From assembly GCA_023974075.1 (NCBI GenBank), contig JAMFTG010000593.1, positions 30,001 through 94,000 on the forward strand: 64,000 nucleotides of DNA, read 5' to 3'. Below, in pieces: positions 1 to 10,202 of this stretch. Under the pieces are notes generated by a model, which was given only the letters and a program-made list of their open reading frames with translations, was not told the origin of the DNA and made no database searches. This stretch comes from Chaenocephalus aceratus. Taxonomy: Eukaryota > Chordata > Actinopteri > Perciformes > Channichthyidae. Position numbers and translations under genes: made by a program. Position 1 is the first letter of the stretch. Every line of letters begins with the position of its first letter.

Positions 1-78
1 GTGTGGGTCCCTCACTTCCGTTTCGCTTCTCATGCACTGATTCGCTAGCTGAACAGCCAATCAGAGTGATTTCTTTGG

Positions 79-122
79 CCGACTGCCCACCGATGCGACA
101 TGTTGAATCGGTGGGCAGTCGG
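79..122. repeat. 44-bp near-perfect palindrome (MITE-centre-like)
   Basis: The outer arms CCGACTGCCCACCGAT and ATCGGTGGGCAGTCGG are perfect reverse complements of 16 bases. The pairing continues to the centre ACATGT with only two mismatches, so the whole 44 bases could form a cruciform or hairpin. It follows a CCAAT-containing stretch (about 57-66). The structure resembles the centre of a foldback MITE, but no terminal repeats are visible in the window, so the parent element is inferred only. Confidence 0.75.
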
Positions 123-198
123 ACGAAAAGGTGTCGGCACGGCTGAAGAGAAACGACGGTGCGGGACACACGATCTGAGTAGTAGGCGACAGGACGCT

Positions 199-468
199 CT
201 GTCCGGTCTGTCCGCTGTGTCCGGTGTGTCCGGTCTGTCCGCTGTGTCCGGTGTGTCCGGTGTGTCCGGTGTGTCCGGTCTGTCCGGTGTGTCCGCTGTG
301 TCCGGTCTGTCCGGTGTGTCCGCTGTGTCCGGTCTGTCCGCTGTGTCCGGTGTGTCCGGTCTGTCCGGTGTGTCCGCTGTGTCCGGTCTGTCCGGTGTGT
401 CCGCTGTGTCCGGTCTGTCCGGTCTGTACGGTGTGTCCGCTGTGTCCGGTCTGTCCGGTGTGTCCGGG
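199..468. repeat. Minisatellite, 9-bp unit TGTCCGGTG / TGTCCGCTG
   Basis: About 30 tandem copies of a 9-base CpG-containing unit alternate among TGTCCGGTG, TGTCCGGTC and TGTCCGCTG. The period is a multiple of three, so all frames stay open (a VSGLSA-type repeat on plus, a TPDRPD-type repeat on minus). That explains the apparent proteins here, and I do not call a gene. One internal variant (TGTACGGTG near 425) is a substitution. Confidence 0.9.
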
Positions 469-1193
469 CCTTCAGATGTAGATAACAGATAAATGCCAGG
501 ATTGCTGAACAGGTGATTTGTTTGTTGCGAAGGCCCTTGTACTTCCAACCCACTCTTTAAAAACACCGGGTAGTCCAACACATTTGATCCCAACAATAGA
601 TTGCTTCACCCTGCCGTCGAGAGAGGGCGTAACATGGTTTATTCATGATGGAACATTCCTACCGCTGCTCACCTTGAACCTCTGGATTACGCTGGGAAGT
701 GAAACCGAGATTGGGAGAGGGAGTGAAAAGAATGATAATTTGCTTTATGAATAAATAATTTAAAAACAAACACGGCGCTAAGCTGTCGGATGAAACGCCC
801 AAAGGCAATTAACTCCGGGAAAGAGAGAGGGCAATTAATTTAGTTTATCAGCGATGTATAACTTTTATACGGTCCCACGGGGTTTAGAAAAGTCCCTCTC
901 ATCTGATTTGGTGGCGTGTTTTCTTCAGATGTACGTTTGAGTGTGTGAATGACATGTTTGGAAAGTGCCTTCACCCCGAGGTCCCGGCTGGAGACGCATG
1001 AGCTCGTCTCCGTGACAACAGCCGAGTCATTTTTATTTAGATAGTCACCGCACGTGTTCTTTTGCCCAGCCAGAAGGAAGTTTATTGGATTAAGTGAAAC
1101 AGCCCAAATCCAAGAACGCCTGTGCACATCGGGTTTGTCTTCGTCGCGGTGCAGGACAAGTGAATACCTGCGATTTGATGATTATATACAAGC
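469..1193. other. Unassigned non-coding stretch
   Basis: I see no convincing gene, RNA or repeat boundary here. Open frames are short and lack recognisable domains. Local composition is mixed, with AT-rich parts at 730-780. Confidence 0.5.
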
Positions 1194-1568
1194 AGTATTG
1201 GAAGAAGTACTCAGATTCTTTAATGAAGTAAAAGTACATCTTAAAATACTCCATGCAAGTAAACGTCCTGGTTTCATAACGTTACTTAACTATAAGCACA
1301 ACAATATTTAAAGTAAAAGTACTCATACTGCACTATGGCCCATGACATAAAGTACAGAAGTATTGACAGTGTTATGTACTTTTATACATCTAAGAGTATT
1401 GTACTTTGTCAATGTGGACCAAATTTAGATATGAAATACTGTCTATTATGCCACATCATGTTTTCATGTGTTAAAATGAATATGTGGAGTAAAAAGTCCA
1501 TTATTTGAGTATAAAGTAGCATTAAATGGAAGTACAAATATGTCATGAAAGTACTTAAGTACAATACT
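1194..1568 (-). mobile_element. Non-autonomous teleost repeat, unexpanded copy of the family holding the 33-bp arrays
   Basis: The ends are inverted (AGTATTGGAAGAAGTACT at left; AGTACTTAAGTACAATACT at right), giving an AGTATTG/CAATACT terminal pair. The interior is rich in AAAGTAC-type motifs. The left end (AGAAGTACTCAGAT) is the reverse complement of the ATCTGAGTACTTCT core that is tandemly amplified at 49211-50219 and 51325-52465. I recognise the general type as a common teleost dispersed repeat, but its superfamily is not settled by the sequence. Confidence 0.55.
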
Positions 1569-1930
1569 TAATAAGGTGAAGTGTACAGTCCAGCAACTGC
1601 ATCGAACTCTCCTAAAAACCTCCTTCTTGTAATGACTTTGAACTCAAACTGAAAACGTTGTGTCCGATAACCCGAGAGCTGGACGGGCGTAGCAGCGCTC
1701 ACTGAGAGGCTTCCCAGAGGCTCTGAAGTGTGCTGTCCTGCCCTTTGTGCGGCTTTGATGCTCTTACGTAAGCTTTTAATATCTTTAGCCCGATGTCCTC
1801 GAGCTCGACAGCCTGTGTGCTTTACGACCTTTCTGCTGTTCAGAGGAAACTCTGCAGCTTTGTTGCAGCAGACGCTTTGGAGAGAGGGCGCAGGAAGCTG
1901 GGCGTGTTCACCCAGTCCTGGAATTGAGAT
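1569..1930. other. Unassigned non-coding stretch
   Basis: Short open frames occur on both strands (for example minus 1568-1933) but no known domain, splice pattern or repeat is recognised. Likely unique intergenic or intronic DNA. Confidence 0.4.
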
Positions 1931-1939
1931 CAATCAATC

Positions 1940-1988
<49 letters not shown>

Positions 1989-2004
1989 CCAATCAATCAA
2001 TCAA
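1931..2004. repeat. (CAAT)n microsatellite
   Basis: About 17 copies of CAAT/ATCA with one interruption (CAACCAAT near 1986). It forms the left edge of the dispersed element that follows. Confidence 0.9.
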
Positions 2005-2091
2005 TGTTTATTTATAGCCCAATATCACAAATGTTACATTTGTCTCAGTGGACTTCACAGTGTGTACAGAATATCAGTATGACAATACGAC

Positions 2092-2950
2092 ACCCTCTGT
2101 CCTTAGACCCTCTGTCCTTAGACCCTCTGTCCTCAGAGCCTCTGTCCTCAGACCCTCTGTCCTCAGACCCTCTGTCCTTAGACCCTCTGTCCTCAGACCC
2201 TCTGTCCTTAGACCCTCTGTCCTCAGACCCTCTGTCCTCAGACCCTCTGTCCTCAGACCCTCTGTCCTCAGACCCTCTGTCCTTAGACCCTCTGTCCTTA
2301 TACCCTCTGTCCTCAGACCCTCTGTCCTTAGACCCTCTGTCCTTAGACCCTCTGACCTTAGACCCTCTGACCTTAGACCCTCTGTCCTCAGACCCTCTGT
2401 CCTTAGACCCTCTGTCCTCAGACCCTCTGTCCTCAGACCCTCTGTCCTTAGACCCTCTGTCCTTAGACCCTCTGTCCTCAGACCCTCTGTCTTTAGACCC
2501 TCTGTCCTGAGACCCTCTGTCCTTAGACCCTCTGTCCTTAGACCCTCTGTCCTTATACCCTCTGTCCTCAGACCCTCTGTCCTTAGACCCTCTGTCCTTA
2601 GACCCTCTGACCTTAGACCCTCTGACCTTAGACCCTCTGTCCTCAGACCCTCTGTCCTCAGACCCTCTGTCCTCAGACCCTCTGTCCTTAGACCCTCTGT
2701 CCTCAGACCCTCTGTCCTCAGACCCTCTGTCCTCAGACCCTCTGTCCTTAGACCCACTGTCCTTAGACCCTCTGTCCTCAGACCCTCTGACCTTAGACCC
2801 TCTGACCTTAGACCCTCTGTCCTCAGACCCTCTGTCCTTAGACCCTCTGTCCTCAGACCCTCTGTCCTCAGACCCTCTGTCCTTAGACCCTCTGTCCTTA
2901 GACCCTCTGTCCTCAGACCCTCTGTCTTTAGACCCTCTGTCTTTAGACGA
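2092..2950. repeat. Minisatellite, 15-bp unit CCCTCTGTCCTYAGA
   Basis: Nearly 60 head-to-tail copies of CCCTCTGTCCTTAGA / CCCTCTGTCCTCAGA, with rarer variants (GACCTTAGA, CTTATAC, CCACTGTCC). Patterned blocks recur, such as paired CTGACCTTAGA units at about 2350, 2610 and 2790, which indicates duplication of multi-unit blocks. A period of 15 keeps several frames open for 300 or more codons, so the apparent DRGSK/TEGLR/VLRPS repeat proteins are artefacts. Confidence 0.95.
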
Positions 2951-3165
2951 TCCAGGACACAGGACCGCAGGATCATCCATGACTCCGGATCCGGCGTATA
3001 GAGACACCAAGAAGAAAGACATGTGGGGAAGCTGGGTTAATGGGAACATGAGAGGACACAGGTACAGACAGAGAGAAGGGAAGCAAGATGTCCCCCGACA
3101 CACTAAGCCTATATCAGGAAAACTAGGGTCTGAATCTAATCAGCCCTAACTATAAGCTTAGAGAT

Positions 3166-4690
3166 GTGGAATAAAAACTTGGAAGGCTGTTCTGGAACGT
3201 CTCTGACCCGAGTCAGCGCTGGTCGATGGTGGGACAGTTCACGTGAGGTTGCTGCATGTAGAACAAGGAGTGCACGTAGTAACTGCAACAGACCATCATC
3301 TGCAATCAAACAAACAATTTGAAGTCTCACAATCAAGACGTGGTAAGGGTATTTTTGTACCACATGATGTCTTAAAATACAAGTACTGTGCAAATGTCAC
3401 ACTGAGAGATGTGTCAGACAAAGTGTTTGTGAAGATATCTGATGGCTGCTTATTCCTCTGGATGCAAGGTGTAGAATAAAGTATTCAAGTCTCAAGTAAA
3501 ATCTCTTTTCAAGCGTTGAACAATTCAGAAAAGACGTGTTTGAAGCCTTGATTTTATTAGCCGGTTCCCAAAGCTCTGCACTTATTATTGAAAAGGTATT
3601 TTTGCACTCAGATAAAGTCTTGCTTTCAGTAATTAGAGTATTCTTTTATGAGGAAAGACAGCTCCTTGACGTGTCTCCTCGAAAAGAGAGAATTGTCCAC
3701 CGAGTATTGCGATTTCTTCTCGGTTTAAGACCCGAGTGGTTAACTTTGGTCGTCCAGGTTTGTTGTTGCATCCGAAGACTTCAAAGATGTCTTGATCTCG
3801 AGAACAGGTTTTTTCGACCTGATGAAACCGGGATATAGACATCGCCAAAGGATCGGACAGACTGCTCCTCTCTTGATCCACTCAGAAGTGTTTACCCCTG
3901 AGTGCCAGCGCCTCGTTCCCAGGCTTTGTGATGGGAGTGTGTCGGCGAAGTGCATTTGAGTCCTTGAAAGATTTAGCACAAGTGGTATTAAAGGGAACAT
4001 GTCATCGATCGTAACGTGATTTGAGGATAAAGACGTCGATTTAAAACAGAAAACATGAACTGATTACGCCGTTTTAACTCAGGGGACGATGAGTGTTCTT
4101 TCTTTTATAAAACATCCAGTGAATGGCCTCACTCGGGGACGTGTTTTTATATCGCTCAAAAAGTTTTCATCGAGGTCTATTCACAAAGCTGTTTTGTGAA
4201 CGAAGATAAAGACGGCGGCGGCTATTACTGAAAGTTCAGGGAGAGGAAGTCGGGAGTTTGATGTTTTAACACAACTTTGAAAAGCGTTTAAAATGATTAA
4301 CCAGAATGCATGTTGCTATTAAAAGACCCCTGAATATCTTTAGCCATGCATGCGGTCTGAAATATCTCGAAATATGAGATTTATCGTCAACGTGTGTAGT
4401 CCTGATGGATTTTACACAAAAATGGTCAGATACATTTGAATAACTTACTTTTAAGTCTTCAAGTCAAAATATACCTTTTTATTTCTGACTGCAGTCCTTA
4501 TAGTGGATCATAAAAACAATCCATAACATGTGCCTTTTTAAGAAAGGACAGTACTGTTATACCCTCAATACTTATTCTACAGGCGTCGGTTCCTACTGAC
4601 TTTTTAAATATACGTATAAAATCTTTACCTCTATGACTAACATCTCTCTCTAGTTTGAACACAGCTGCAAACATATGTCTCCCGTTATGC
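3166..4690. other. Unassigned non-coding stretch (1.5 kb)
   Basis: No recognisable gene, RNA or repeat. Several 80-100 codon open frames on both strands overlap one another and carry no motif. Composition is moderately AT-rich, as in teleost intergenic or intronic DNA. Confidence 0.5.
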
Positions 4691-5465
4691 TGTGTTCGTT
4701 ATTCTCGCGTCCAGGAGAGAAGCTTTAAAAAAGGAGACTAAATGGAGTCTCTGAGATGGTTCTAAATTGGTACTTTAATTAAAAATAAAGGCGCGGGTAT
4801 GTTGACAAGCAGAATATTGTTCAGTCAGAAAAACAGCTGTGTTCTGGCTCTCGTGAGCGAAGGGAAGAGACCCTCCACCTCTCCAGCTGTCCGGTCGGCG
4901 CTGCTGGGGCCGGCCCTCCACGTATTTAATGTCCGTTGTTACGCATATCAGAGGATACAGACATTGTACATCCAATATATCTCTAAACACGCCTTTTCTC
5001 CTCCTTAACTCTGTCATGACTTTTCATTTAACACATTCTAAACGCTGTAATCAATACTCCAAAAAATACAGGAAATACTTCACGGCAGTTTGGTTTCCGG
5101 TCGTTCCGGAAGTTGTCTCATGCTACCCACGTCTGTAAACAATAACGTATTCAAATAAACTGTACCTTCATTTAATATTCAACAATAAAATATCTCGACG
5201 TCTATACAATAGTTGTAGTGTTACTACAGTAGTTGTAGTGTTAAAATCAGTATCTCCGTGTCATATCGCTACTAAATTCACCTCTATAGTAAATGGTATA
5301 TATTAGCCACATGCTAAATGCTAACCGGAGATGAAGGATTTTCAGAATAAAAGCTTAACTGGTTGTGCACAAGAACTTCTGGTGTTTCAGTATAACACAG
5401 CATTTAAACTGACGGTATGTTTAAGCTACTTTATGCCATCAAAACATTGATTTTAATTTCTAACA
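4691..5465 (-). mobile_element. LTR-like element, copy 1 (minus strand, probably a 3' LTR)
   Basis: On the minus strand the block begins TGTTAGAAATTAAAATC and ends near AATAACGAACACA, giving TG...CA ends about 775 bases apart. Immediately upstream on that strand is the purine run AAAAAGGGGAG, placed like a polypurine tract before a 3' LTR. A diverged copy lies at 32965-33450 and shares CGCGTCCAGGAG, GGAGTCTCTG, GCGCGGGTA, TTTAATGTCCGTT-like and TCAATGTCCGTT-like blocks, and the TTTAAACATAC end. No target duplication was found and no coding part is recognisable, so the LTR identity is inference. Confidence 0.45.
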
Positions 5466-6203
5466 CTCCCCTTTTTGTTTTAATGGAGAAACCAAGATAA
5501 GCTCCACATTCAAAGTCAATTTTCCAATATTTTTAGACGGTTGAAAGTTTCTGTCTTCCAACTCGTCTGTTTTTCATCACTTTATTTCCAGTGAATGGCA
5601 GAAATTCTCCCACACATTTAGTAATGCTCTCCACTCCCAACCCACCTGCCCTCATTGATGCAGCAATTTCACACATAAATACAATAATAGCAGATGACCT
5701 AGGCCATCCACTCCACTGTCGCTTCACACAAAGTCCCCCTCTGGCTACAGAAGCAGACATTTCAGACGCTAAAAGAGCCCGTTTCTGCCTTCCCCGCTTC
5801 GGTTATAGAAATCCCTCCAGAGCGCCTTTTCAATGGGAGATTTAATATGCAGCTTTTAGCCGCAGCGCAGTGGATGGAGCTGAAGTCCTCCACACTCTCT
5901 TCGATCGTCCCTTTTTTAATTGGTGTACACAGAATCATGTGAAACGATTTGATAGCGAAATGGACTCCTCTGAAAAAAGGACTCGATCGTATTTCTATGG
6001 CGCTGAGAAAACATGAACAACTACCAGAGGCCTTTTTCAGTAACTGCGAGTGAGAGGAGAGCAATGTGCTAAACAGACTGAATGTCCTGTACATCATTTG
6101 TTAGTTTCTGTACTTACGGTATGAAGAGAAAGTCACCGAAACATCCAGAACACCTCGCTTTTTCAACAGCTGTACGGTAAATATGAAAAGTCAGGAAAAC
6201 CGT
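5466..6203. other. Unassigned stretch with possible polypurine tract at its left edge
   Basis: Bases 5466-5476 (minus AAAAAGGGGAG) may be the polypurine tract of the adjacent LTR-like element. If so, the neighbouring bases are the remnant 3' interior of that element. Open frames here (for example minus 5533-5760, plus 5591-5845) show no RNase H or integrase motif that I recognise. Confidence 0.35.
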
Positions 6204-7689
6204 CAGAGATGTCAAAAGTACACACATCCTTTACTCAAGTAAGTACAGATACTCGTGTTTAAAAATACTCTGGTGAAAGTAGAAGTACTGACTAAACTTC
6301 TTTACTAAAGTACAAGTAGGCACGCAATGACTCTAAATAATAATGATCACGCCACAAACACACATTCAGACTAAAGGAACCAGCTTTTGGAGAATGAGAG
6401 AAGTAGAAAGTACAGGTATTTGTGTTCAACATGAGAGAAGTAGAAAGTACAGGTATTTGAGTTCAACATGTGAGAAGTAGAAAGTACAGGTATTTGAGTT
6501 CAACATGTGAGAAGTAGAAAGTACAGGTATTTGAGTTCAACATGTAAGAAGTAGAAAGTACAGGTATTTGAGTTCAACATGTAAGAAGTAGAAAGTACAG
6601 GTGTTTGAGTTCAACATGTGAGAAGTAGAAAGTACAGGTATTTGTGTTCAACATGAGAGAAGTAGAAAGTACAGGTATTTGAGTTCAACATGTGAGAAGT
6701 AGAAAGTACAGGTATTTGAGTTCAACATGTGAGAAGTAGAAAGTACAGGTATTTGAGTTCAACATGTAAGAAGTAGAAAGTACAGGTATTTGAGTTCAAC
6801 ATGTAAGAAGTAGAAAGTACAGGTATTTGAGTTCAACATGTGAGAAGTAGAAAGTACAGGTATTTGAGTTCAACATGTGAGAAGTAGAAAGTACAGGTAT
6901 TTGAGTTCAACATGTGAGAAGTAGAAAGTACAGGTATTTGAGTTCAACATGTGAGAAGTAGAAAGTACAGGTATTTGAGTTCAACATGTAAGAAGTAGAA
7001 AGTACAGGTATTTGAGTTCAACATGTAAGAAGTAGAAAGTTCAGGTATTTGTGTTCAATATGTGAGAAGTAGAAAGTACAGGTATTTGTGTTCAACATGT
7101 GAGAAGTAGAAAGTACAGGTATTTGGGTTCAACATGTGAGAAGTAGAAAGTACAGGTATTTGTGTTCAACATGAGAGAAGTAGAAAGTACAGGTATTTGA
7201 GTTCAACATGTGAGAAGTAGAAAGTACAGGTATTTGTGTTCAACATGTGAAGTAGAAAGTACAGGTATTTGTGTTCAACATGTGAGAAGTAGAAAGTACA
7301 GGTATTTGGGTTCAACATGAGAGAAGTAGAAAGTACAGGTATTTGAGTTCAACATGAGAGAAGTAGAAAGTACAGGTATTTGAGTTCAACATGTAAGAAG
7401 TAGAAAGTACAGGTATTTGAGTTCAACATGTAAGAAGTAGAAAGTACAGGTATTTGAGTTCAACATGTAAGAAGTAGAAAGTACAGGTATTTGAGTTCAA
7501 CATGTAAGAAGTAGAAAGTACAGGTATTTGTGTTCAACATGTAAGAAGTAGAAAGTACAGGTATTTGGGTTCAAAATGTAAGAAGTAAAAGTAAAAAGTT
7601 GTCAGAAAGTAAGTAGTAAAATAAAGTACTGATCCCAGATACTTAAGTACAGTAACAAAGTATTTGTATTCCACTACTTCCCACCTCTG
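6204..7689 (-). mobile_element. hAT-like non-autonomous element with internal 37-bp minisatellite (best-defined copy)
   Basis: The left end reads CAGAGATGTCAAAAGTAC and the right end is the complement of CAGAGGTGGGAAGTAGTGG, so both termini start CAGAG as in hAT elements. The flanks are AAAACCGT (6196-6203) and GAAACCGT (7690-7697), an 8-bp target-site duplication with one mismatch. Between the ends lie about 190 bases of flank (with GTACTGACTAAACTTC), the 37-bp array, and about 100 bases ending in TACTTAAGTACAGTAAC. There is no transposase, so it must have moved in trans. Four other copies carry arrays of different length. Confidence 0.75.
6394..7585. repeat. Minisatellite, 37-bp unit, about 32 copies
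   Basis: The unit contains GTAGAAAGTACAGGTATTTG followed by (A/T/G)GTTCAACATG and a variable GAGA/TGAG/TAAG. Spacing between successive GTTCAAC motifs is 37 bases. Units differ at only a few positions, so homogenisation is recent. It is the expanded middle of the hAT-like element around it. Confidence 0.95.
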
Positions 7690-7697
7690 GAAACCGT

Positions 7698-8393
7698 TAG
7701 CGTAGCTTAGCATAACCACTGAAAACGGGTGGAAACAGCTAGCCTAACAACGACCCTTACAGCACATTCTCATTAACACATTACATCTACTTTGAAAAGC
7801 ACAAATGATGGAGCACTAAACACGTCCTCCTCTTCGTCCTCTGTGAATAATCTTTCGCCGCCTGGTGAGACTGACAGGCTGATGGCGTACACACTCAATG
7901 CTCTGTTGTGGTGTCCGAAATGCCCTTCGCTGCTCTGATATCTGAGCGGACTGTAGCGTGCATCCCTGGAGGCAGAGAGCAGCACACAGGCTTATCTCTA
8001 ACGCACTCCCCTCCCCACTGTAGTGCAGCATGCTCCTGTGTGTGGACGCTGGAAGCTGCCGCTCAGAAAGCACTGGTGGGGGTTTGGGAAGTCGTCCAGT
8101 ATACCTCCGCCGCTATGAACACATGGGACATGAAAGGGGTTTTAGTCAGAGGGGCCGTTGTCTGGTGCAGAAATAAGGAATGGAAAAGCGTGAAAAACGC
8201 TTGTTTATGCTCTGACTGATGACGTCTAGTCTTCTGGATTGAACTTGATGCTTCCTCTTATTTCCCGGCGGTCTAGAGTTGCGTCGCAGCAGGAGAGCGT
8301 TCAGGGAGAGCTTTGCTTACGTGTTGCCATCGCTCACTTGGCAAGAGGGAGTCCTGACTTTAACATCCGACATCTCTGCAGGGTGTCCAGTTA
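7698..8393. other. Unassigned stretch
   Basis: The first ~50 bases (GTTAGCGTAGCTTAGCATAA...) resemble a motif scattered in teleost repeats. The rest shows no recognisable gene. Open frames at 7773-8219 on both strands overlap and have no motif. Confidence 0.35.
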
Positions 8394-8526
8394 CACACAC
8401 ACACGCACGCACACACGCACACACCTACACACCTGCACGCGCACACACACCTACACACACACCTACACACACACACACTACACACACACACACACACACC
8501 TACACACACACACACACACACACACC
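8394..8526. repeat. (CA)n compound microsatellite
   Basis: A CA-rich tract interrupted by CG and CTA steps. Any reading frames here are threonine-histidine or cysteine-valine artefacts. Confidence 0.9.
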
Positions 8527-8677
8527 AACACATGCCTAACCTAAACCAAGTCTTCACCCTAAAATTAATGATCCTCCTCATGGGGACCTCCAATTTGTCC
8601 CCATAAGGGAAGCCAGTCCCCACACGTGACTATGTAGACAGATGTAGGTTCCCACAAGTATAGTAATGCCAGGCGAC
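8527..8677. mobile_element. Microsatellite-bounded mini-element (GGTCCCCA-type)
   Basis: About 150 bases between two CA tracts contain CCTAACCTAAACCAAGTC, GGGGACCTCCAATTTGTCCC, AGCCAGTCCCCAC and CCCACAAGTATAGTAATGCC. I recognise this combination as a widespread fish repeat that is habitually flanked by (CA)n. It has no coding capacity. Its mobilisation mechanism is not known to me. Confidence 0.55.
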
Positions 8678-8713
8678 ACACACACACACCACAACACACA
8701 CACACACACACAC
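8678..8713. repeat. (CA)n microsatellite
   Basis: The second CA tract bounding the mini-element, with a single CACAACAC interruption. Confidence 0.9.
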
Positions 8714-9530
8714 TGCTGACACGACTTCACGGTTGGGTAGGAAATGCTTACACACTGTTTTGGGGCTGGGACGTGCATACAGCACTTATTTTAAACGCAT
8801 GGGAGGAATTCAGATACAGTGCAGGCAATCAAAACAAGACGACGTGCAAACATTGACCGTAGGAAGACTCAGATACGTGCCGAATTGACTTTAGTAATAC
8901 AGTCTGAGGCTGTGACAGGTTCAGTTAAAGCACAACATAAGGCGTGTTTTCAGCTATAATCTGATTCACAATGACGCGTCATGTGATCCCACTTACGCCA
9001 GATTGATAAACGACTGCAGTCGAAGCTTAACTTGCAATGAAGAACAAACACTCGATAAAACCCAGCTGCTGTCCTGAGCTTCAACATCTGCTTCGAATCC
9101 GATGAGTCTAATTTCACGCCGTCTTTTCTGAGTTTGAAGAAGGCGCCATCGAACGTAGCGACGCTAACACGTTCTCTAATGGCGGACTGAGATCTGAGCG
9201 TCTTCTGAAGTCCCCTCGACTCCGTCAGCGTGACTAACAACCAGCAGCGGGGGTTTCCACTGAGGAGCGGCGACGCTGTTAAAAGTAATAGAGGTGTTAT
9301 CTCACTAATGCACTTCATACTTTACAACAACGGATGCCTGTTAGCTGCGTCTTTCACAGCCTCTACTTAAGAAGATGCGTGTGGTTTTTATGAAGCTGTT
9401 GTTGCGAGGAAATGAAATGCAGCGTCTTGTCTAGTAAAAGTAAATCATGACCAAACTGAATTATATGGAAGAGAACCAATCCCTCGTTAATGGCGTTATT
9501 CAGAAATGAGCATTGTGAAGTTATTTATTT
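8714..9530. other. Unassigned stretch
   Basis: No recognisable gene or repeat. The minus-strand open frame at 8950-9318 has no identifiable domain and is not supported. Confidence 0.4.
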
Positions 9531-9620
9531 ATTATTTGAACGGCGCCCGGGGAGCAGTGTGGGGAACGGTGCCTTGCTCAGGGACACCTCGGTAGCACTT
9601 GGTCTTGCCGGGACTTGACG
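9531..9620. repeat. Short dispersed-repeat fragment (GGTGCCTTGCTCAGGGACAC)
   Basis: The phrase GGTGCCTTGCTCAGGGACAC followed by CTCGGTAGCACTTGG resembles a motif repeated in many fish genomes. Only about 90 bases look related here, so this is a fragment call from memory of the motif. Confidence 0.35.
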
Positions 9621-9853
9621 TTTTTGTGGTATTTATTAGCTTCACGTTGCGGGAACAATACAGCACAAGGTGTTTAAATGATATGGTAAAAAGCCAGAGA
9701 CCTTCCCGCCGGTGCCCACTGCCTGCTGCTGTGCCCCGATTGACCCATCACCTTCAAAATAAAAGCATTTTAGCTGGAACACAATTTAACTTAAATAATA
9801 TGGCTGTAAATTAATTAATTCTACAAACAAAAAATAACAAATAAATACATTAA

Positions 9854-10198
9854 AGGTAGGGTAGGTAAGTTTGAGAAACCGGCTCGAGATCGCTAGAATT
9901 TGAAAATACACAACCGGAGAAAATCTGCCACTTCCTCACAGAGCCCCTCCCCCAACACACACGAACGCGCACATGACCAATGAGGGCACGAGATAAGTGT
10001 GTGCCCCGATGGAAGGCTGACAGGCAGGTAGGCCATCGTACTTTTTACAGTATCACGGCTTCTACAGATGACATTTTTTAATGGATTTGTTGTCAAAGCA
10101 CTTCAGATATTCATTGCTATCGGGATGTTAAGAGCATTCCATGGAATATAACAACAAGTGTATCTCGAACCGGTTTCTGAAACGTACCTACCCCACCT
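9854..10198. mobile_element. TTAA-flanked MITE, copy 1
   Basis: Terminal inverted repeats of about 36 bases start AGGTAGGGTAGGTAAGTTTG at left. At right the complement starts AGGTGGGGTAGGTACGTTTC, and both continue into a GAAACCGGYTCGAGA block. The element is flanked on both sides by TTAA (9850-9853 and 10199-10202), the target duplication typical of piggyBac-type insertion. It is 345 bases with no open frame. A second copy in opposite internal orientation is at 47511-47810. Confidence 0.8.
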
Positions 10199-10202
10199 TT
10201 AA

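Larger units (their letters stand above)
1931..3165 (+). mobile_element. (ATCA)n-headed dispersed element, copy 1, with expanded 15-bp array and internal deletion
   Basis: After the (CAAT)n head comes TTTATTTATAGCCCAATATC and then the 15-bp array. The right part (2947-3165) starts GATCCAGGACACAGGACC and includes ACTCCGGATCCGGCGTATAG. The second copy at 38022-38722 has the same order: TTTATTTAT, short 15-bp array, AGATCCAGGACACAGGACC, ACTCCGGACCCCGGCGTAG. In copy 2 about 300 bases lie between the array and the GATCCAGG block. They are missing here, so the expansion apparently replaced or deleted them. I know this sequence type as a common teleost repeat but cannot assign a class. Confidence 0.65.

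Noticed and set aside
224..481. CPVCPLCPVC-type cysteine-rich frame
   Set aside because: It is only the 9-bp minisatellite read in another frame. It is not a metallothionein or keratin-associated protein.
2045..3103. Long open frames on both strands (about 300-350 codons) with DRGSK/TEGLR/VLRPS repeats
   Set aside because: The 15-bp period is a multiple of three, so frames stay open without selection. Several frames are open at once, and the sequence is a minisatellite inside a dispersed repeat.
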